Below are positions 1-7,737 of a stretch of 42,537 bases of DNA, piece after piece. This DNA comes from DATBAK01 sp038240075 (GTDB taxonomy: Bacteria > Actinomycetota > Acidimicrobiia > IMCC26256 > PALSA-610), in contig JBBSEC010000029.1 of the NCBI GenBank assembly GCA_038240075.1, positions 1 through 42,537 on the forward strand, in the 5' to 3' direction. Positions within the stretch are counted from its first letter, which is position 1, and each line of letters opens with the position of its first letter. Made by a program: the position numbers and the translations under genes. The notes below the pieces were generated by a model. It saw only the letters and a list, made by a program, of their open reading frames with translations, ran no database searches and had not been told where the DNA came from.

Positions 1-117
1 ATCGAGTTCCGGCCCACCCTCGAACGCCAACGCGACCACGCCCACCAACACGGACAAACCGACCGAGCCGCCCTCTTCGACAAACTCATCACCCGCGTCG
101 ACCAGGACCCCTCTTGA
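1..117 (+). CDS. C-terminal end of an unidentified protein (cut by window start)
   Basis: Frame 1 is open from the first base to a TGA at 115-117 and gives 38 residues ending in DKLITRVDQDPS. The tail is hydrophilic and predicted helical. It reminds me loosely of the C-terminal tails of recombinases or integrases from mobile elements, which would fit the neighbouring transposases, but 38 residues are too few to name it. It is on the plus strand, like the phosphotransferase gene downstream. Confidence 0.4.
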   Translation: MEFRPTLERQRDHAHQHGQTDRAALFDKLITRVDQDPS

Positions 118-416
118 CAGCGATCACCCGTATAACGGCAGATGTGGCGCGCGTGATGTGCCGTGTCGGCTCGCCGTTGCTCGCGATCGCGAACGTCCCC
201 TCACGGCACTTCTGGGACGCGCCGGCCGACGGCGAACCCGCGGATCTGGCGGCGACCCGTCCGCACATCGAGCGCTATCGGCGCTTCGCCAGCGGGCTGA
301 ACGCCGTGATTCTGGCGGAATTTGCCGTCGCCCCAATCGGTAGCCTCGTAACGTGGTGCGCGCCTGACGCACGTTGCGAGTGTTCTGTCAATGCGCAGGC
401 GGGAGGCCCCACGACG
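118..416. other. Intergenic stretch without a recognisable gene
   Basis: A frame continuous with the downstream phosphotransferase is open from position 114, but the 101 residues it would add (118-416) resemble no phosphotransferase N-terminus, and a good ribosome binding site marks a start at 417. I see no RNA gene here. A TTGACA at 114-119 and TATAAC at 131-136 are only 11 bp apart, too close for a normal promoter. Confidence 0.45.
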
Positions 417-1280
417 ATGCAAGCAGCGGAGGGGCGACGTGCGCGCGTCGCGGCGATCTCGGCCGCATCAGCGCTTGGCCTGGCCGTCGATGACGCGGTC
501 GTTCTCAGCGACTCCAACCGGCTTGTCGTCCGCCTGATGCCATGCGATGTCGTCGCCCGGATCGCGCCAATTGGCTATCGAGTTTTCTCGGCGGCGGTGG
601 GCGCAGAGCGAGAACTTGAAGTAGTTCAACGGCTCGCGGAGACCGACGGCCCGGTGGCTGTTCTGGAACCTCGAGTCGAGCCACGCGTCTTCGTGCGAGA
701 CGGCTTCGAGATCGCCATGTTGACCTACTTCGAAAATGCGCAGTCTCGAGAGGTTTCGCCGAAGGACTATGCGCACGCGCTCGAGCGTCTGCATGACGTC
801 ATGCGGCAGGTCGATGTCGCGACGCCGCACTTCACGGATCGAGCCGCGGACGTTCAACTTTGGGTTGCACGTCGCGACGTCACTCCGGATCTCACAGGAG
901 AGGATCGGGAGCTTCTCGCCGACAGGCTCGGGAGTTTGCGGCGGTCGATCGTCGACCGGGGCGCAGCGGAGCAGCTGCTGCACGGCGAGCCCCACCCGTG
1001 GAACGTGCTCAACACGAAGAAGGGGCCGCTCTTCGTAGATTTCGAGAACTGTGTCAGCGGGCCGGTCGAGTTCGATCTCGGTTGGGTGCCGAAAGCGGTC
1101 AGCGAGTGCTACCCGGGCGTTGACCAAGATCTCGTGGGCGAGTGCCGGGGACTCGTACTCGCGATAGTCGCCGCGCACGGCTGGCGTCGAGGCGACCACA
1201 AACCCGGCAGGGAATCAGGAGTGGCGTTCCTAGACGTCGTGCGCAAGGGTCCGCCCTGGCCCTCGCTCGATTCGCTGTAG
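417..1280 (+). CDS. Aminoglycoside phosphotransferase (APH)-family kinase
   Basis: The 287-residue protein has the kinase-like fold signature of the APH/choline kinase superfamily. The catalytic loop HGEPHPWNVL is at about residues 189-198 (the family's HGDxHPxN with Glu for the first Asp, a common variant) and the Mg-binding FVDFEN is at about 206-211. The N-lobe is short (VVARIAP near residue 44) and the usual ATP-binding Lys is not obvious. Start 417 is chosen because GGGAGG at 401-406 lies ten bases before the ATG; the frame extends to 114 but that part looks non-coding. The family phosphorylates hydroxyls of small molecules, including aminoglycosides and macrolides. The substrate here cannot be read from sequence. 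It sits in a transposase-rich zone, so horizontal origin is plausible. Confidence 0.75.
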   Translation: MQAAEGRRARVAAISAASALGLAVDDAVVLSDSNRLVVRLMPCDVVARIAPIGYRVFSAAVGAERELEVVQRLAETDGPVAVLEPRVEPRVFVRDGFEIAMLTYFENAQSREVSPKDYAHALERLHDVMRQVDVATPHFTDRAADVQLWVARRDVTPDLTGEDRELLADRLGSLRRSIVDRGAAEQLLHGEPHPWNVLNTKKGPLFVDFENCVSGPVEFDLGWVPKAVSECYPGVDQDLVGECRGLVLAIVAAHGWRRGDHKPGRESGVAFLDVVRKGPPWPSLDSL

Positions 1281-1588
1281 CGCCCCGAAGCGCGGTCAGG
1301 CACCACCGCGAACGAGCGATCGAAACGCGACGGTCGTGCATGCTGAGCAACCCGAACGGCGCGTCAGTGAGCGTCGAGCTGCACCCGACGAGCGGCTCCA
1401 TCGTCGTTGCTCCGCGTCCCCAAACGCCGGCTCAGGGTCGTGATATCTCGCCCGCATCCGTCTCCGCGCTTGCAATCGCGAACCCGAGCAGATTGCCCGC
1501 TCTGCGCTCGTTATGCGAGGGCATCTCGAGTGGGAGATCGACGAGCCGAAGACGTCACCTTCGGCGAGCAGATCGATCCCTCTTTGTG
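1281..1588. other. Intergenic stretch that probably includes the right end of the first IS110-type element
   Basis: No convincing gene is present between the phosphotransferase stop and the stop codon of the leftward transposase. Since the transposase is read leftward, the right end of the insertion sequence should fall just left of 1589. I cannot fix the exact boundary. Both IS110-type genes in the window are followed on their left side by a similar block, gatcgat then about 10-13 bases then GTGT...CAAG, which may mark element ends. Confidence 0.35.
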
Positions 1589-1592
1589 TCAA
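1587..1592 (-). promoter_or_regulatory. Outward-facing TTGACA (-35-like) at the end of the first IS110-type element
   Basis: On the minus strand TTGACA is read outward and overlaps the transposase stop codon. In IS110-family elements the circularised junction is known to build a promoter from a -35 in the right end and a -10 in the left end. The second IS110-type element has the same hexamer at 4616-4621. Confidence 0.35.
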
Positions 1593-2785
1593 GAGGTTCT
1601 TCTGGCGGGGTGTTTGGGCGCGCGGGGGTGGCCCGTGACATGGCGGGCTGGTGTGCGTAGCGTTGCTGTCGGGTCCGGGAGTGACTGCTCCGAAGTGCCG
1701 GCGTTCAGGGCTTGGGCCGGTCGCGCGGATTTGAATGTCGTTCCCTGGTTGTCCTCCCGGACCCACTTTTGAGTGTCGGCGAGGAGCTGGCGGTAGACGC
1801 GGTCGCTGATGCGTCGCTTCAGAGCGCGCAGCGCTTCGCGTTTCGTTTTCCCGGCCGCGATCTTCGTCTCGTAGTAGTGGAGGCCTTCGCTCTCCGCGTG
1901 ACGGATCTGAGTGACGGCCGCCATGTGGATCGCGTGGTTCAGGGTCCGGTTCCCGCGGCGGCTGAGACGATGCACCACCCGACCTCCCGAGCTCATCTCG
2001 ATCGGCGCGGTGCCGTTGTACGCGGCGAAGTGACCCGCGGTCGCGAAGCGGTGTACGTCGCCGGTGTAGCCGATCAGGATCGCGGCGATGATCGGTCCGA
2101 CTCCGTACAGGTCGGTGAGCGTCGTCGCCGATGTCGTCACCGCGTCGGCGACGCGGGCCTTGGAACGCTTCAACTTCGCGTCGAGGCGACCGATGTCGTC
2201 GAGCTGCTCATACGCGAGCTCGAGCCGCTGACGCTGCACCGCGTTCGCGGGTTCGATCTCCGCGAGGACCGTTTCAGCCTGTGACACCGCGACTTCTTTG
2301 CGGATCCCGCCCGCGACAAGTTCGCGAACGAGGGCATGCAGGCGCGAGCAGGCCTTGCTCCGAGCACGACCCGCATCGAGATGGGCCTTGGCCAAGAGCC
2401 GCAACACGGTGACGTGATCCTCGCGTCGCACCGCAGCGACCGATGGTGCGCGCAGCGCCGCGACCGCAACAGCCCGCGCATCGTTCGGGTCGTTCTTGTT
2501 CGAACGGTCCGAACCCAACACCCGGACCCGCGCCGAGAGCGTGGCCGGCACATCGACGACGCACTCCCCGACACCGATCAATTGCTGAGCCAACAAATAG
2601 CCGAGCCCGCCCGCCGATTCGATCGCCCACGTCCGCGACGCGAACGGAGCCGCCCACGCGAGCAGCTCCTCGAGCTGGCACTCGCCGGCACAGACCTGCA
2701 AGTGCGCGACCTCGCGTTCGGTCTCATCGATCGCGCACGCCGCATGCAACCGCTTCTGCGGATCGATCCCAATGATCACACTCAT
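1589..2785 (-). CDS. IS110-family transposase
   Basis: The 398-residue protein has the two IS110 domains. The N-terminal RuvC-like DEDD domain shows VIIGIDPQK (residues 3-11), AIESAG and the DPNDARAVA motif. The C-terminal Tnp2 domain shows GVGPIIAAILIGYTGD, then SSGGRVVHRLSRRGNR with the conserved Ser region. The frame extends upstream to 2995, but ATG at 2783-2785 is preceded by GGAGG at ideal spacing and the upstream part has no domain, so this start is firm. The C-terminal 60 residues past KWVREDN are poorly conserved and proline-rich. IS110 enzymes cut and paste through a circular intermediate and in studied members are guided by a bridge RNA from the non-coding end. The gene appears intact. 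Confidence 0.92.
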   Translation of the reverse strand: MSVIIGIDPQKRLHAACAIDETEREVAHLQVCAGECQLEELLAWAAPFASRTWAIESAGGLGYLLAQQLIGVGECVVDVPATLSARVRVLGSDRSNKNDPNDARAVAVAALRAPSVAAVRREDHVTVLRLLAKAHLDAGRARSKACSRLHALVRELVAGGIRKEVAVSQAETVLAEIEPANAVQRQRLELAYEQLDDIGRLDAKLKRSKARVADAVTTSATTLTDLYGVGPIIAAILIGYTGDVHRFATAGHFAAYNGTAPIEMSSGGRVVHRLSRRGNRTLNHAIHMAAVTQIRHAESEGLHYYETKIAAGKTKREALRALKRRISDRVYRQLLADTQKWVREDNQGTTFKSARPAQALNAGTSEQSLPDPTATLRTPARHVTGHPRAPKHPARRTS

Positions 2786-3313
2786 GGTTCCTCCTTGAAG
2801 CTGATGGAAGAACCGTGGCGGGCACTCCTGATTCGGGTGATCCTGCGCGCCTCTTTCGAGCCACACCACGGCCGGGACACCCGACGAGCAGCCGATCGAT
2901 CGAAAGCCAACCCGCAGGCGACAGGCGGTTCGAGAGCGAACCCGCCGAGCATCCCGAGACGCTACGGAACCCCGCAACGCCACCACCATCCTCAATCAGG
3001 CAGTTCGGCGTGGCTAAGTGATCTGACGATGCCGGGATCGCACCCACATCCCGGCCCAACGCGTACCCAGCCGCAGCGCCAATCGCTCCGTCAGCGATAC
3101 CAATCGGAGAGCGGTGCCTGTTGCGGCGTTCACCCGGAAGGTTGGTCTGTCGTGCCGCAACCTGCGGGAGTTGGCTGGTTGCGAATACACCCGAGAACTT
3201 CGGCGCGAGAGGCCAGCGCCATGCCGTCTCCAAGCACTCCCGCCGGGCGATTGGAACCGGTACTCGATCGTTCCTTCACCCCAAACGCGTTGCAGTAGGA
3301 GACATCGCCGGCC
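2786..3313 (-). other. Non-coding left end of the first IS110-type element with candidate bridge RNA
   Basis: About 530 bases lie between the transposase start and the stop of the next leftward gene, and no gene is recognisable. In IS110-group elements the bridge RNA is encoded here, upstream of the transposase and in the same direction. The stretch contains stem-loops, for example GGCGGTTCG/CGAACCCGCC at 2924-2946 and CCGGGAT/ATCCCGG at 3032-3054. The element boundary is not visible by eye, so the RNA limits are not defined. Confidence 0.35.
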
Positions 3314-4036
3314 TCAGCCGTAGAAGCCGGACGCGTTCACCGTCATCACGCCGGCGTCGGTGGCCATGGCGATACACAGCTTCGACCCCGCCGCCGGCGC
3401 GGGCACCCGCAGCGGCGTCGGAAAGCTCTGCACGAAGCTGTCGCCCAAGGGGACCTGGCGGACGTGGAACAGCGTGAAGGACGACGTCCAGTTCGCGGTG
3501 GCGCACGTCGTCGCGGCGGCGGGGATCACAGCGGCGTATAGGAAGAGCTCGCGACCGGCAGCGTCGTCGTGCGACGCGTCGAGGCTGGTGATCGACACCG
3601 CGCTCGTGGTCGGGCCGAGCAGCCGTGCAATGGCCGAGAACGTCGCGTCCTCCGAGGCGCTCCACGCGCTCGCTGGCGCGATCGGACGGGCCGACGTGAT
3701 GCCATCGACGGTGAGCGGCCCCGTACCGTCGCCGATCTTGAGTGCGCCAGTGCTGTCGACCTTGGCTCGGTTCACGCCACCCGGATCGGTGATCGCGACG
3801 TTCGTGAACGACAACGCCCACGCGCCGACCGGAAACAACATCAAGATCGCGAACGTGACGATGATGGTCGTCAGTTGACCGCCGCTGAACGGTCCCCAAC
3901 CTCTACCGCTGCGCCGACGCCGTTCGTCGGAACGAGCCTTCCCGCATACTTCTCCCGAGTCGGACCGACTCTTCCGAAGCCGCACCACGGCCCCTCCTCC
4001 CGCAACGGCCAGCGCTGCAACACCGAGATCCCTCAC
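3314..4036 (-). CDS. Membrane-anchored or exported protein of unknown function
   Basis: The frame gives up to 240 residues. A basic stretch (residues about 20-50, rich in Arg) precedes SGGQLTTIIVTFAILMLFP, one hydrophobic segment at about 52-76 that ends in an Ala-Leu-Ser signal-peptidase-like site. The exported part is rich in Ala, Ser and Thr with two Cys pairs' worth of spacing (TTCATANW and KLCIAM) and is probably beta-rich. The tandem GGQLTTI + hydrophobic + GAWALSFTNV + DPGG arrangement is one I associate with a recurrent uncharacterised family in Actinomycetota. The true start is uncertain: the first 20-30 residues may be untranslated. It is convergent with nothing and reads away from the GYD gene, so the two may share a divergent promoter region. 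Confidence 0.6.
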   Translation of the reverse strand: MRDLGVAALAVAGGGAVVRLRKSRSDSGEVCGKARSDERRRRSGRGWGPFSGGQLTTIIVTFAILMLFPVGAWALSFTNVAITDPGGVNRAKVDSTGALKIGDGTGPLTVDGITSARPIAPASAWSASEDATFSAIARLLGPTTSAVSITSLDASHDDAAGRELFLYAAVIPAAATTCATANWTSSFTLFHVRQVPLGDSFVQSFPTPLRVPAPAAGSKLCIAMATDAGVMTVNASGFYG

Positions 4037-4152
4037 GACACCCGCCCATAATGCCCGCTCGGCGCTCGATATGGAAGCCGCCCGTGGACAGGGTCGGGAC
4101 GCGGTGGGAGGCTGCGCAGAACCTCGGCGTCGCCGAGGAAGGGGGTCCCAGG

Positions 4153-4473
4153 ATGGCGAAATACTTGGTTTCCGCTTCGTACAGCCCCGAAGGCGTGAAG
4201 GGCCTGATGAAGACGGGCGGCACCGCGCGCACCGAAGCGGTACGCAAGGCCGTCAAGGGTCTGGGCGGCAAGATGGAGAGTTTCTACTTCGCGTTCGGCA
4301 CTGCGGACGCGATCGTCATCGTCGACCTTCCCGGCAACGTCGCAGCCGCCGCCCTCGGCCTCGCGGTCTCCGCGACAGGCCTCGCTGCCGTGAAAACGAC
4401 CGTGCTACTCACGGCCGACGAGATCGATCAAGCGACCTCCCAAAACGTCGCCTACACACCTCCTGGCACGTAG
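4153..4473 (+). CDS. GYD-domain protein
   Basis: The 106-residue protein begins MAKYLVSASYSPEGVKGL and continues with FYFAFGTADAIVIVDLPG, which match the small GYD family (about 95-105 residues, ferredoxin-like alpha/beta dimers of unknown biochemical function). Length and order are complete for the family. The frame is open from 4051, but ATG 4153 has a purine-rich site (GAGGAAGGGGG) just upstream and begins exactly at the domain, so it is the likely start. It stands alone, divergent from the exported protein at 3314-4036. Confidence 0.85.
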   Translation: MAKYLVSASYSPEGVKGLMKTGGTARTEAVRKAVKGLGGKMESFYFAFGTADAIVIVDLPGNVAAAALGLAVSATGLAAVKTTVLLTADEIDQATSQNVAYTPPGT

Positions 4474-4795
4474 GCGCGAGCCTCGCTCACCGGGACACTC
4501 GGCGCCGCCTTCCAAACCCACACTGTCGCAGTCGCAGTCGCAGTCGCCGTCGTCAACCGCTCATCTCCGAGATCCGCGCTCGTTACGGAAGCGCCCGATC
4601 GATGCTCCTATGTGTTGTCAAGGTGCTTTCCGACGGTGCTGGCAGACCAGTGATGGGCCACTCGAGTGAGGGCGGGCTCTTATCAGGCCATGCGGTGTCG
4701 GCGGTTGGTTGGGATCGCGGCCGACGTATCGATCGGAGGACAACCGGTGTCGGTGTCGGGCAGTTATTGGGTCAGGCCGCGATCCCAGGTCGGGG
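4474..4795. other. Intergenic stretch with a short hexamer repeat and the probable right end of the second IS110-type element
   Basis: No gene is seen. Positions 4525-4554 carry a short tandem run of GTCGCA (three perfect and two altered units), likely a slippage product. From about 4600 rightward the sequence probably belongs to the insertion sequence whose transposase ends at 4796. Confidence 0.4.
4616..4621 (-). promoter_or_regulatory. Outward-facing TTGACA (-35-like) at the end of the second IS110-type element
   Basis: The minus strand reads TTGACA about 175 bases beyond the transposase stop, directed outward. It matches the hexamer at the equivalent end of the first element (1587-1592), as expected if circularisation joins it to a -10 in the other end. 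Confidence 0.35.
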
Positions 4796-5837
4796 TCAGC
4801 CGCGTGGAAGCAGCTGGTAGGTCTCGCGTGCGACGTAGCGTTTCAGGACGCGCATGATCTCGCGTTTGGTGAGGCCTTCTTCGCTGCGTCGTTCAACGTA
4901 ACTGCGGGTGCGCGGGTCGCTGCTCATGCGGGTGAACACGATCCGCCAGAGCGCATGGTTCGCTTGTCGGTTCCCGGCCCGGGCTGAGCCGGTGCCGGCG
5001 ATGTTTGCCCGATGAGGCCTCGAGGGGCGCGACGCCACACAGGTGCGCCCACGCGGCTTCGTTGCGGATCCGTTCGGGATTGTCGCCCGCGGCGACGAGC
5101 AGGATCGCGGCGGTGTCGACACCGACGCCATGACAGGCGAGGAGTGCGGGAGCGGTCGCGCTGACGAGTTCACCGACGACGACCTCGAGTTCGTGCATGT
5201 CGTCGTCGATCGCGAGTGCGCGTCGGCCGAGGGTCCGCATCGCGAGTTTCGTCGCGTGCATGACCGGGTCACCGTTCGGTCGGGGACGGAGCGCCGCGGC
5301 GCGGCGGGCGAGGTGGGCTTTGGAGACATCACGGAACTGTTCGCGCAATGAATCGGGGGCCGTGAAGCCCAGGTGGCGGATCTGATTCAAACAACGAGCG
5401 CGGGCCTGGCGGCCGGAACGTTGCGCGATCAGCAACGCGCGGATCGCTTCGACGTTGCCGTCCGCGGTCTTCGCGATCCCCGACGCGCGGCCCGACACCG
5501 CCGCGCGGGCCGCTTCGACGGCGTCGACCGGATCGGACTTGCCGAACATCCGGCGGACCTGACGGTTCGTGCGATCCACCTCGATCACGACCAGCCCACA
5601 CGACTGCAGATAACGAGACAGACCTGCGCCATACGCGCCGGTGCCCTCGACACCGACCCGGCCGATGGGACCAAACGCGCACAACCATTCGTGCAGTTGC
5701 GCGAACCCGGCGGTCGTTGTGGGGAACGACTCGACACCAAGCACGCCGCCGTTCGCGTCGAGCGCAGCCGCGACATGGGTATCGAGGTGCGTGTCGACTC
5801 CACCCGCGATGAGACGCGAGCTATCTACGATGGTCAT
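4796..5837 (-). pseudogene. IS110-family transposase, frameshifted
   Basis: The N-terminal part (from ATG 5837, with AGAAGG seven bases upstream) shows the DEDD domain: IAGGVDTHLDTHVAAALD, VGVEGTGAYG and the KSDPVDAVEAARA motif. The C-terminal Tnp2 part reads HGVGVDTAAILL and GVAPLEASSGK, then leaves frame. The expected continuation ARAGNRQANHALWR...KREIMRVLKRYVARE is in another frame down to 4796. The shift lies near 4976-4984 in the run CAGCCCGGGCC, where one extra base explains it. The first IS110-type gene differs throughout, so the two copies are different elements. The start could also be ATG 5843, but its spacing is worse. Confidence 0.85.
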
Positions 5838-6141
5838 TGCCATCCCTTCTCTCTCAAACGGTCGAGGGGTGGCACGCACGTCCCGGGAAGGAGACCGTGT
5901 CGAGTCAGCTGTTTGCGCAGCCGGCTCGGTCACCCTCCGGAACGGGGCGTGCCCTTCTCCAGCACCGTCCGATCGACACGCACTCCGAGCAAACAAGTAC
6001 TTCGACAGGTCAGACCAGACCGCGCTGACCGTCATCCGCGACCCCGACCGGAACCAGCCGGCCAAGAACCGCGAACAACGACGACCACAGTCTCACTGGC
6101 AGATATGGCGTGACCATCGCCCTCGCCGTAGGTTCGTCAGC
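5838..6141 (-). other. Non-coding left end of the second IS110-type element
   Basis: About 300 bases separate the broken transposase start from the nucleotidyltransferase-like gene. I see no gene. As for the first element, this side would hold the bridge RNA. A stem GGTCAG/CTGACC lies at 6008-6030. The outer element boundary is not visible and must fall before about 6140 if the next gene is intact. Confidence 0.3.
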
Positions 6142-6708
6142 GTGGGCTTGGACGGATCGGACGTGCAGCACGTCTTGGAAGGGATTCTTCCTCGGGTGCC
6201 TGATGCCGACTTCCGCCTCGTCGGGACCGCGTCGTGCGTCCTGCGTGGAATCGAGATGCCAGCGAGCGACATCGACCTACTCCTTCGACGGCGTGACGCG
6301 ATCGACTCGTGGGTGGCGTCCTTGGTCGACGTTGTTGAAGTGGAGGACGCGCCGATGTGGCTCGGTGATGCGAACCAGTACATCGCACGTCTCAGCCTGG
6401 ACGGCGTCACGGTCGAGCTGAGCACGGTCGAGATCGACGCTGAAACTGACACGGGCGAGTGTGTTGGCTCGGGACCTTGGGTCCACTTCGATCTCGTATC
6501 GTGCGGCGAGTTCAGCGTTCCTACCGTTGCACTTGAACTCCGCCTGGTGACCGAGGTGGCGAGAAATCGCCCGGATCGTTGGACGCCGATCGTGGCGTAC
6601 TTCCACTCGCATCCGTGCGATCGGTCACTCGTCGAGCGTGGCTTGAGGGCGTACTCGACGCCGCCCGGCGACATCGCTGCTCTCATCGGATCACTGCCCA
6701 CCGGATAG
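6142..6708 (+). CDS. Nucleotidyltransferase-fold protein
   Basis: The protein is about 188 residues from GTG 6142. FRLVGTASCVLRGIEMPASDIDLLL gives the hG[GS]...DhDh signature of the pol-beta-like nucleotidyltransferase superfamily (GTAS then DIDL). Further acidic residues follow (GVTVELSTVEID), where the third catalytic Asp/Glu usually lies. Members include aminoglycoside adenylyltransferases and MNT antitoxin-type enzymes; the C-terminal half has no feature that decides between them. The frame runs upstream into the insertion sequence end, so the original start may have been lost or lies at GTG 6142, which has only a weak ribosome binding site. Its stop is 8 bases before the inverted repeat of the recombinase element. 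Confidence 0.6.
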   Translation: MGLDGSDVQHVLEGILPRVPDADFRLVGTASCVLRGIEMPASDIDLLLRRRDAIDSWVASLVDVVEVEDAPMWLGDANQYIARLSLDGVTVELSTVEIDAETDTGECVGSGPWVHFDLVSCGEFSVPTVALELRLVTEVARNRPDRWTPIVAYFHSHPCDRSLVERGLRAYSTPPGDIAALIGSLPTG

Positions 6709-6716
6709 CCGCACAA

Positions 6717-6740
6717 ATTGCCCGGTAGGAGCGTGTTATG
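6717..6740 (+). repeat. Left inverted repeat of the recombinase element
   Basis: It begins ATTGCCCGGTAGG and ends GTGTTATG. It pairs without mismatch with 7674-7697. It lies 8 bases after the nucleotidyltransferase stop and 45 bases before the recombinase start. Confidence 0.9.
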
Positions 6741-6785
6741 GCAATGCGGGTGCGACGCTCAGGTGGGCGGGTCTGAACGGTCGAC

Positions 6786-7658
6786 GTGGGGGCTTCAACC
6801 CTTCTCGGATTGGAGCCCGTCACGTCTGTTCCTGGTCTTTCGTTTGTGCCCGCGGTCGTCGTGTCGGAGCCGTTCACCGAGTTGGAGCGCTACGCGCTCG
6901 CCGGGTTCCTGGCCGGCTACTCGGGCAAGACGTTCGAGGCGTACACCCTCGACCTCCGCCAGTTCGCCAGCTACTGCGCCGGTCATGGTCTCGGCCTCTT
7001 CGACGCGCGTCGTGCTCACATCGAGGCGTTCGCCCGTCACCTCGAAGCCGTGGGGAAGGCACGGGCGACGGTCGCTCGGCGGTTGTGCACGGTGACGTGC
7101 TTCTACCGTTACGCCGAACAGGAAGGCATCGTCGAGCATTCCCCAGCCGTGCACGTGCGCCGCCCGCGACTGGACTACGAATCGCACGCGACCGGACTTG
7201 ATCGCAACGAGCTCGGCGCGATGCTCGTCGTCGCCGGCCTCGGCGGTGCCCGCGACCATGCCCTCATCGCGTTGCTCGCCCTGAACGGTCTGCGGGTCTC
7301 GGAAGCCTGCAACGCCCGCATCGAAGCACTCGGCCTCGAACGCGGCCACCGCACCCTCACGGTCGTGCGCAAGGGCGCCAAGACCGTGCTGATCCCCCTC
7401 GCGCCCCGCACCGCCCGCACGGTCGATCTCGCGGTCGGCGAACGCGAGAGCGGGATCACCAAACGGGTCGGACCGCACACGCTGCGCCAAGGTTTCATCA
7501 CCGCCGCCCTCGATGCTGGGGTGCCGCTGCGCGACGTGCAAGAAGCGGCCAGCCACGCGGATCCGCGCACCACCATGCGCTACGACCGGGCCCGCGTCAG
7601 CCTCGACCGCCACGCCACCTACATCGTCGCCACCTTCATCGCCGGAGCCGCCAGATAG
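6786..7658 (+). CDS. Tyrosine recombinase, probably with an internal deletion
   Basis: The 290-residue protein has a SAM-like core-binding domain (about 30-120, TFEAYTLDLRQFASYC) and a catalytic domain. The catalytic set is visible: R170 (LNGLRVSEAC), K196 (VVRKGAKTV), H231 and R234 (GPHTLRQGF), H257 (EAASHADPR) and Y266 (MRYDRAR). Relatives of this type usually have some 35-45 more residues between the strand around VDLAVGERESG (about 213-223) and the HxxR motif. Here ESG runs straight into ITKRVGPH, so a segment seems lost in frame. The start is GTG 6786; no strong ribosome binding site was seen. The enzyme should cut and rejoin DNA through Tyr266, presumably at the flanking inverted repeats, but may be inactive. 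Confidence 0.8.
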   Translation: MGASTLLGLEPVTSVPGLSFVPAVVVSEPFTELERYALAGFLAGYSGKTFEAYTLDLRQFASYCAGHGLGLFDARRAHIEAFARHLEAVGKARATVARRLCTVTCFYRYAEQEGIVEHSPAVHVRRPRLDYESHATGLDRNELGAMLVVAGLGGARDHALIALLALNGLRVSEACNARIEALGLERGHRTLTVVRKGAKTVLIPLAPRTARTVDLAVGERESGITKRVGPHTLRQGFITAALDAGVPLRDVQEAASHADPRTTMRYDRARVSLDRHATYIVATFIAGAAR

Positions 7659-7673
7659 CCGACCCGGCCCTGG

Positions 7674-7697
7674 CATAACACGCTCCTACCGGGCAAT
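7674..7697 (-). repeat. Right inverted repeat of the recombinase element
   Basis: Exact reverse complement of 6717-6740. It starts 15 bases after the recombinase stop and ends 40 bases before the cupin gene, so the element may have replaced that gene's native promoter. Confidence 0.9.
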
Positions 7698-7737
7698 ATG
7701 CGCATCGGTGCGAGCAACGACATCGGAGGAGATTGCA

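Larger units (their letters stand above)
6717..7697 (+). mobile_element. 981-bp element: one tyrosine recombinase gene between perfect 24-bp inverted repeats
   Basis: The 24 bases at 6717-6740 are the exact reverse complement of 7674-7697. The only gene between them encodes a tyrosine recombinase. Similarity of the ends continues weakly for about ten bases inward. No clear target-site duplication flanks the repeats. The layout is that of an insertion sequence, but the enzyme is of the tyrosine recombinase class rather than a DDE, DEDD or HUH transposase. Confidence 0.75.

Noticed and set aside
114..136. TTGACA and TATAAC as a promoter
   Set aside because: Spacing is 11 bases instead of about 17, and the TTGACA overlaps a stop codon.
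4525..4554. GTCGCA hexamer run as a functional repeat
   Set aside because: Only three perfect units; a slippage product is enough explanation.
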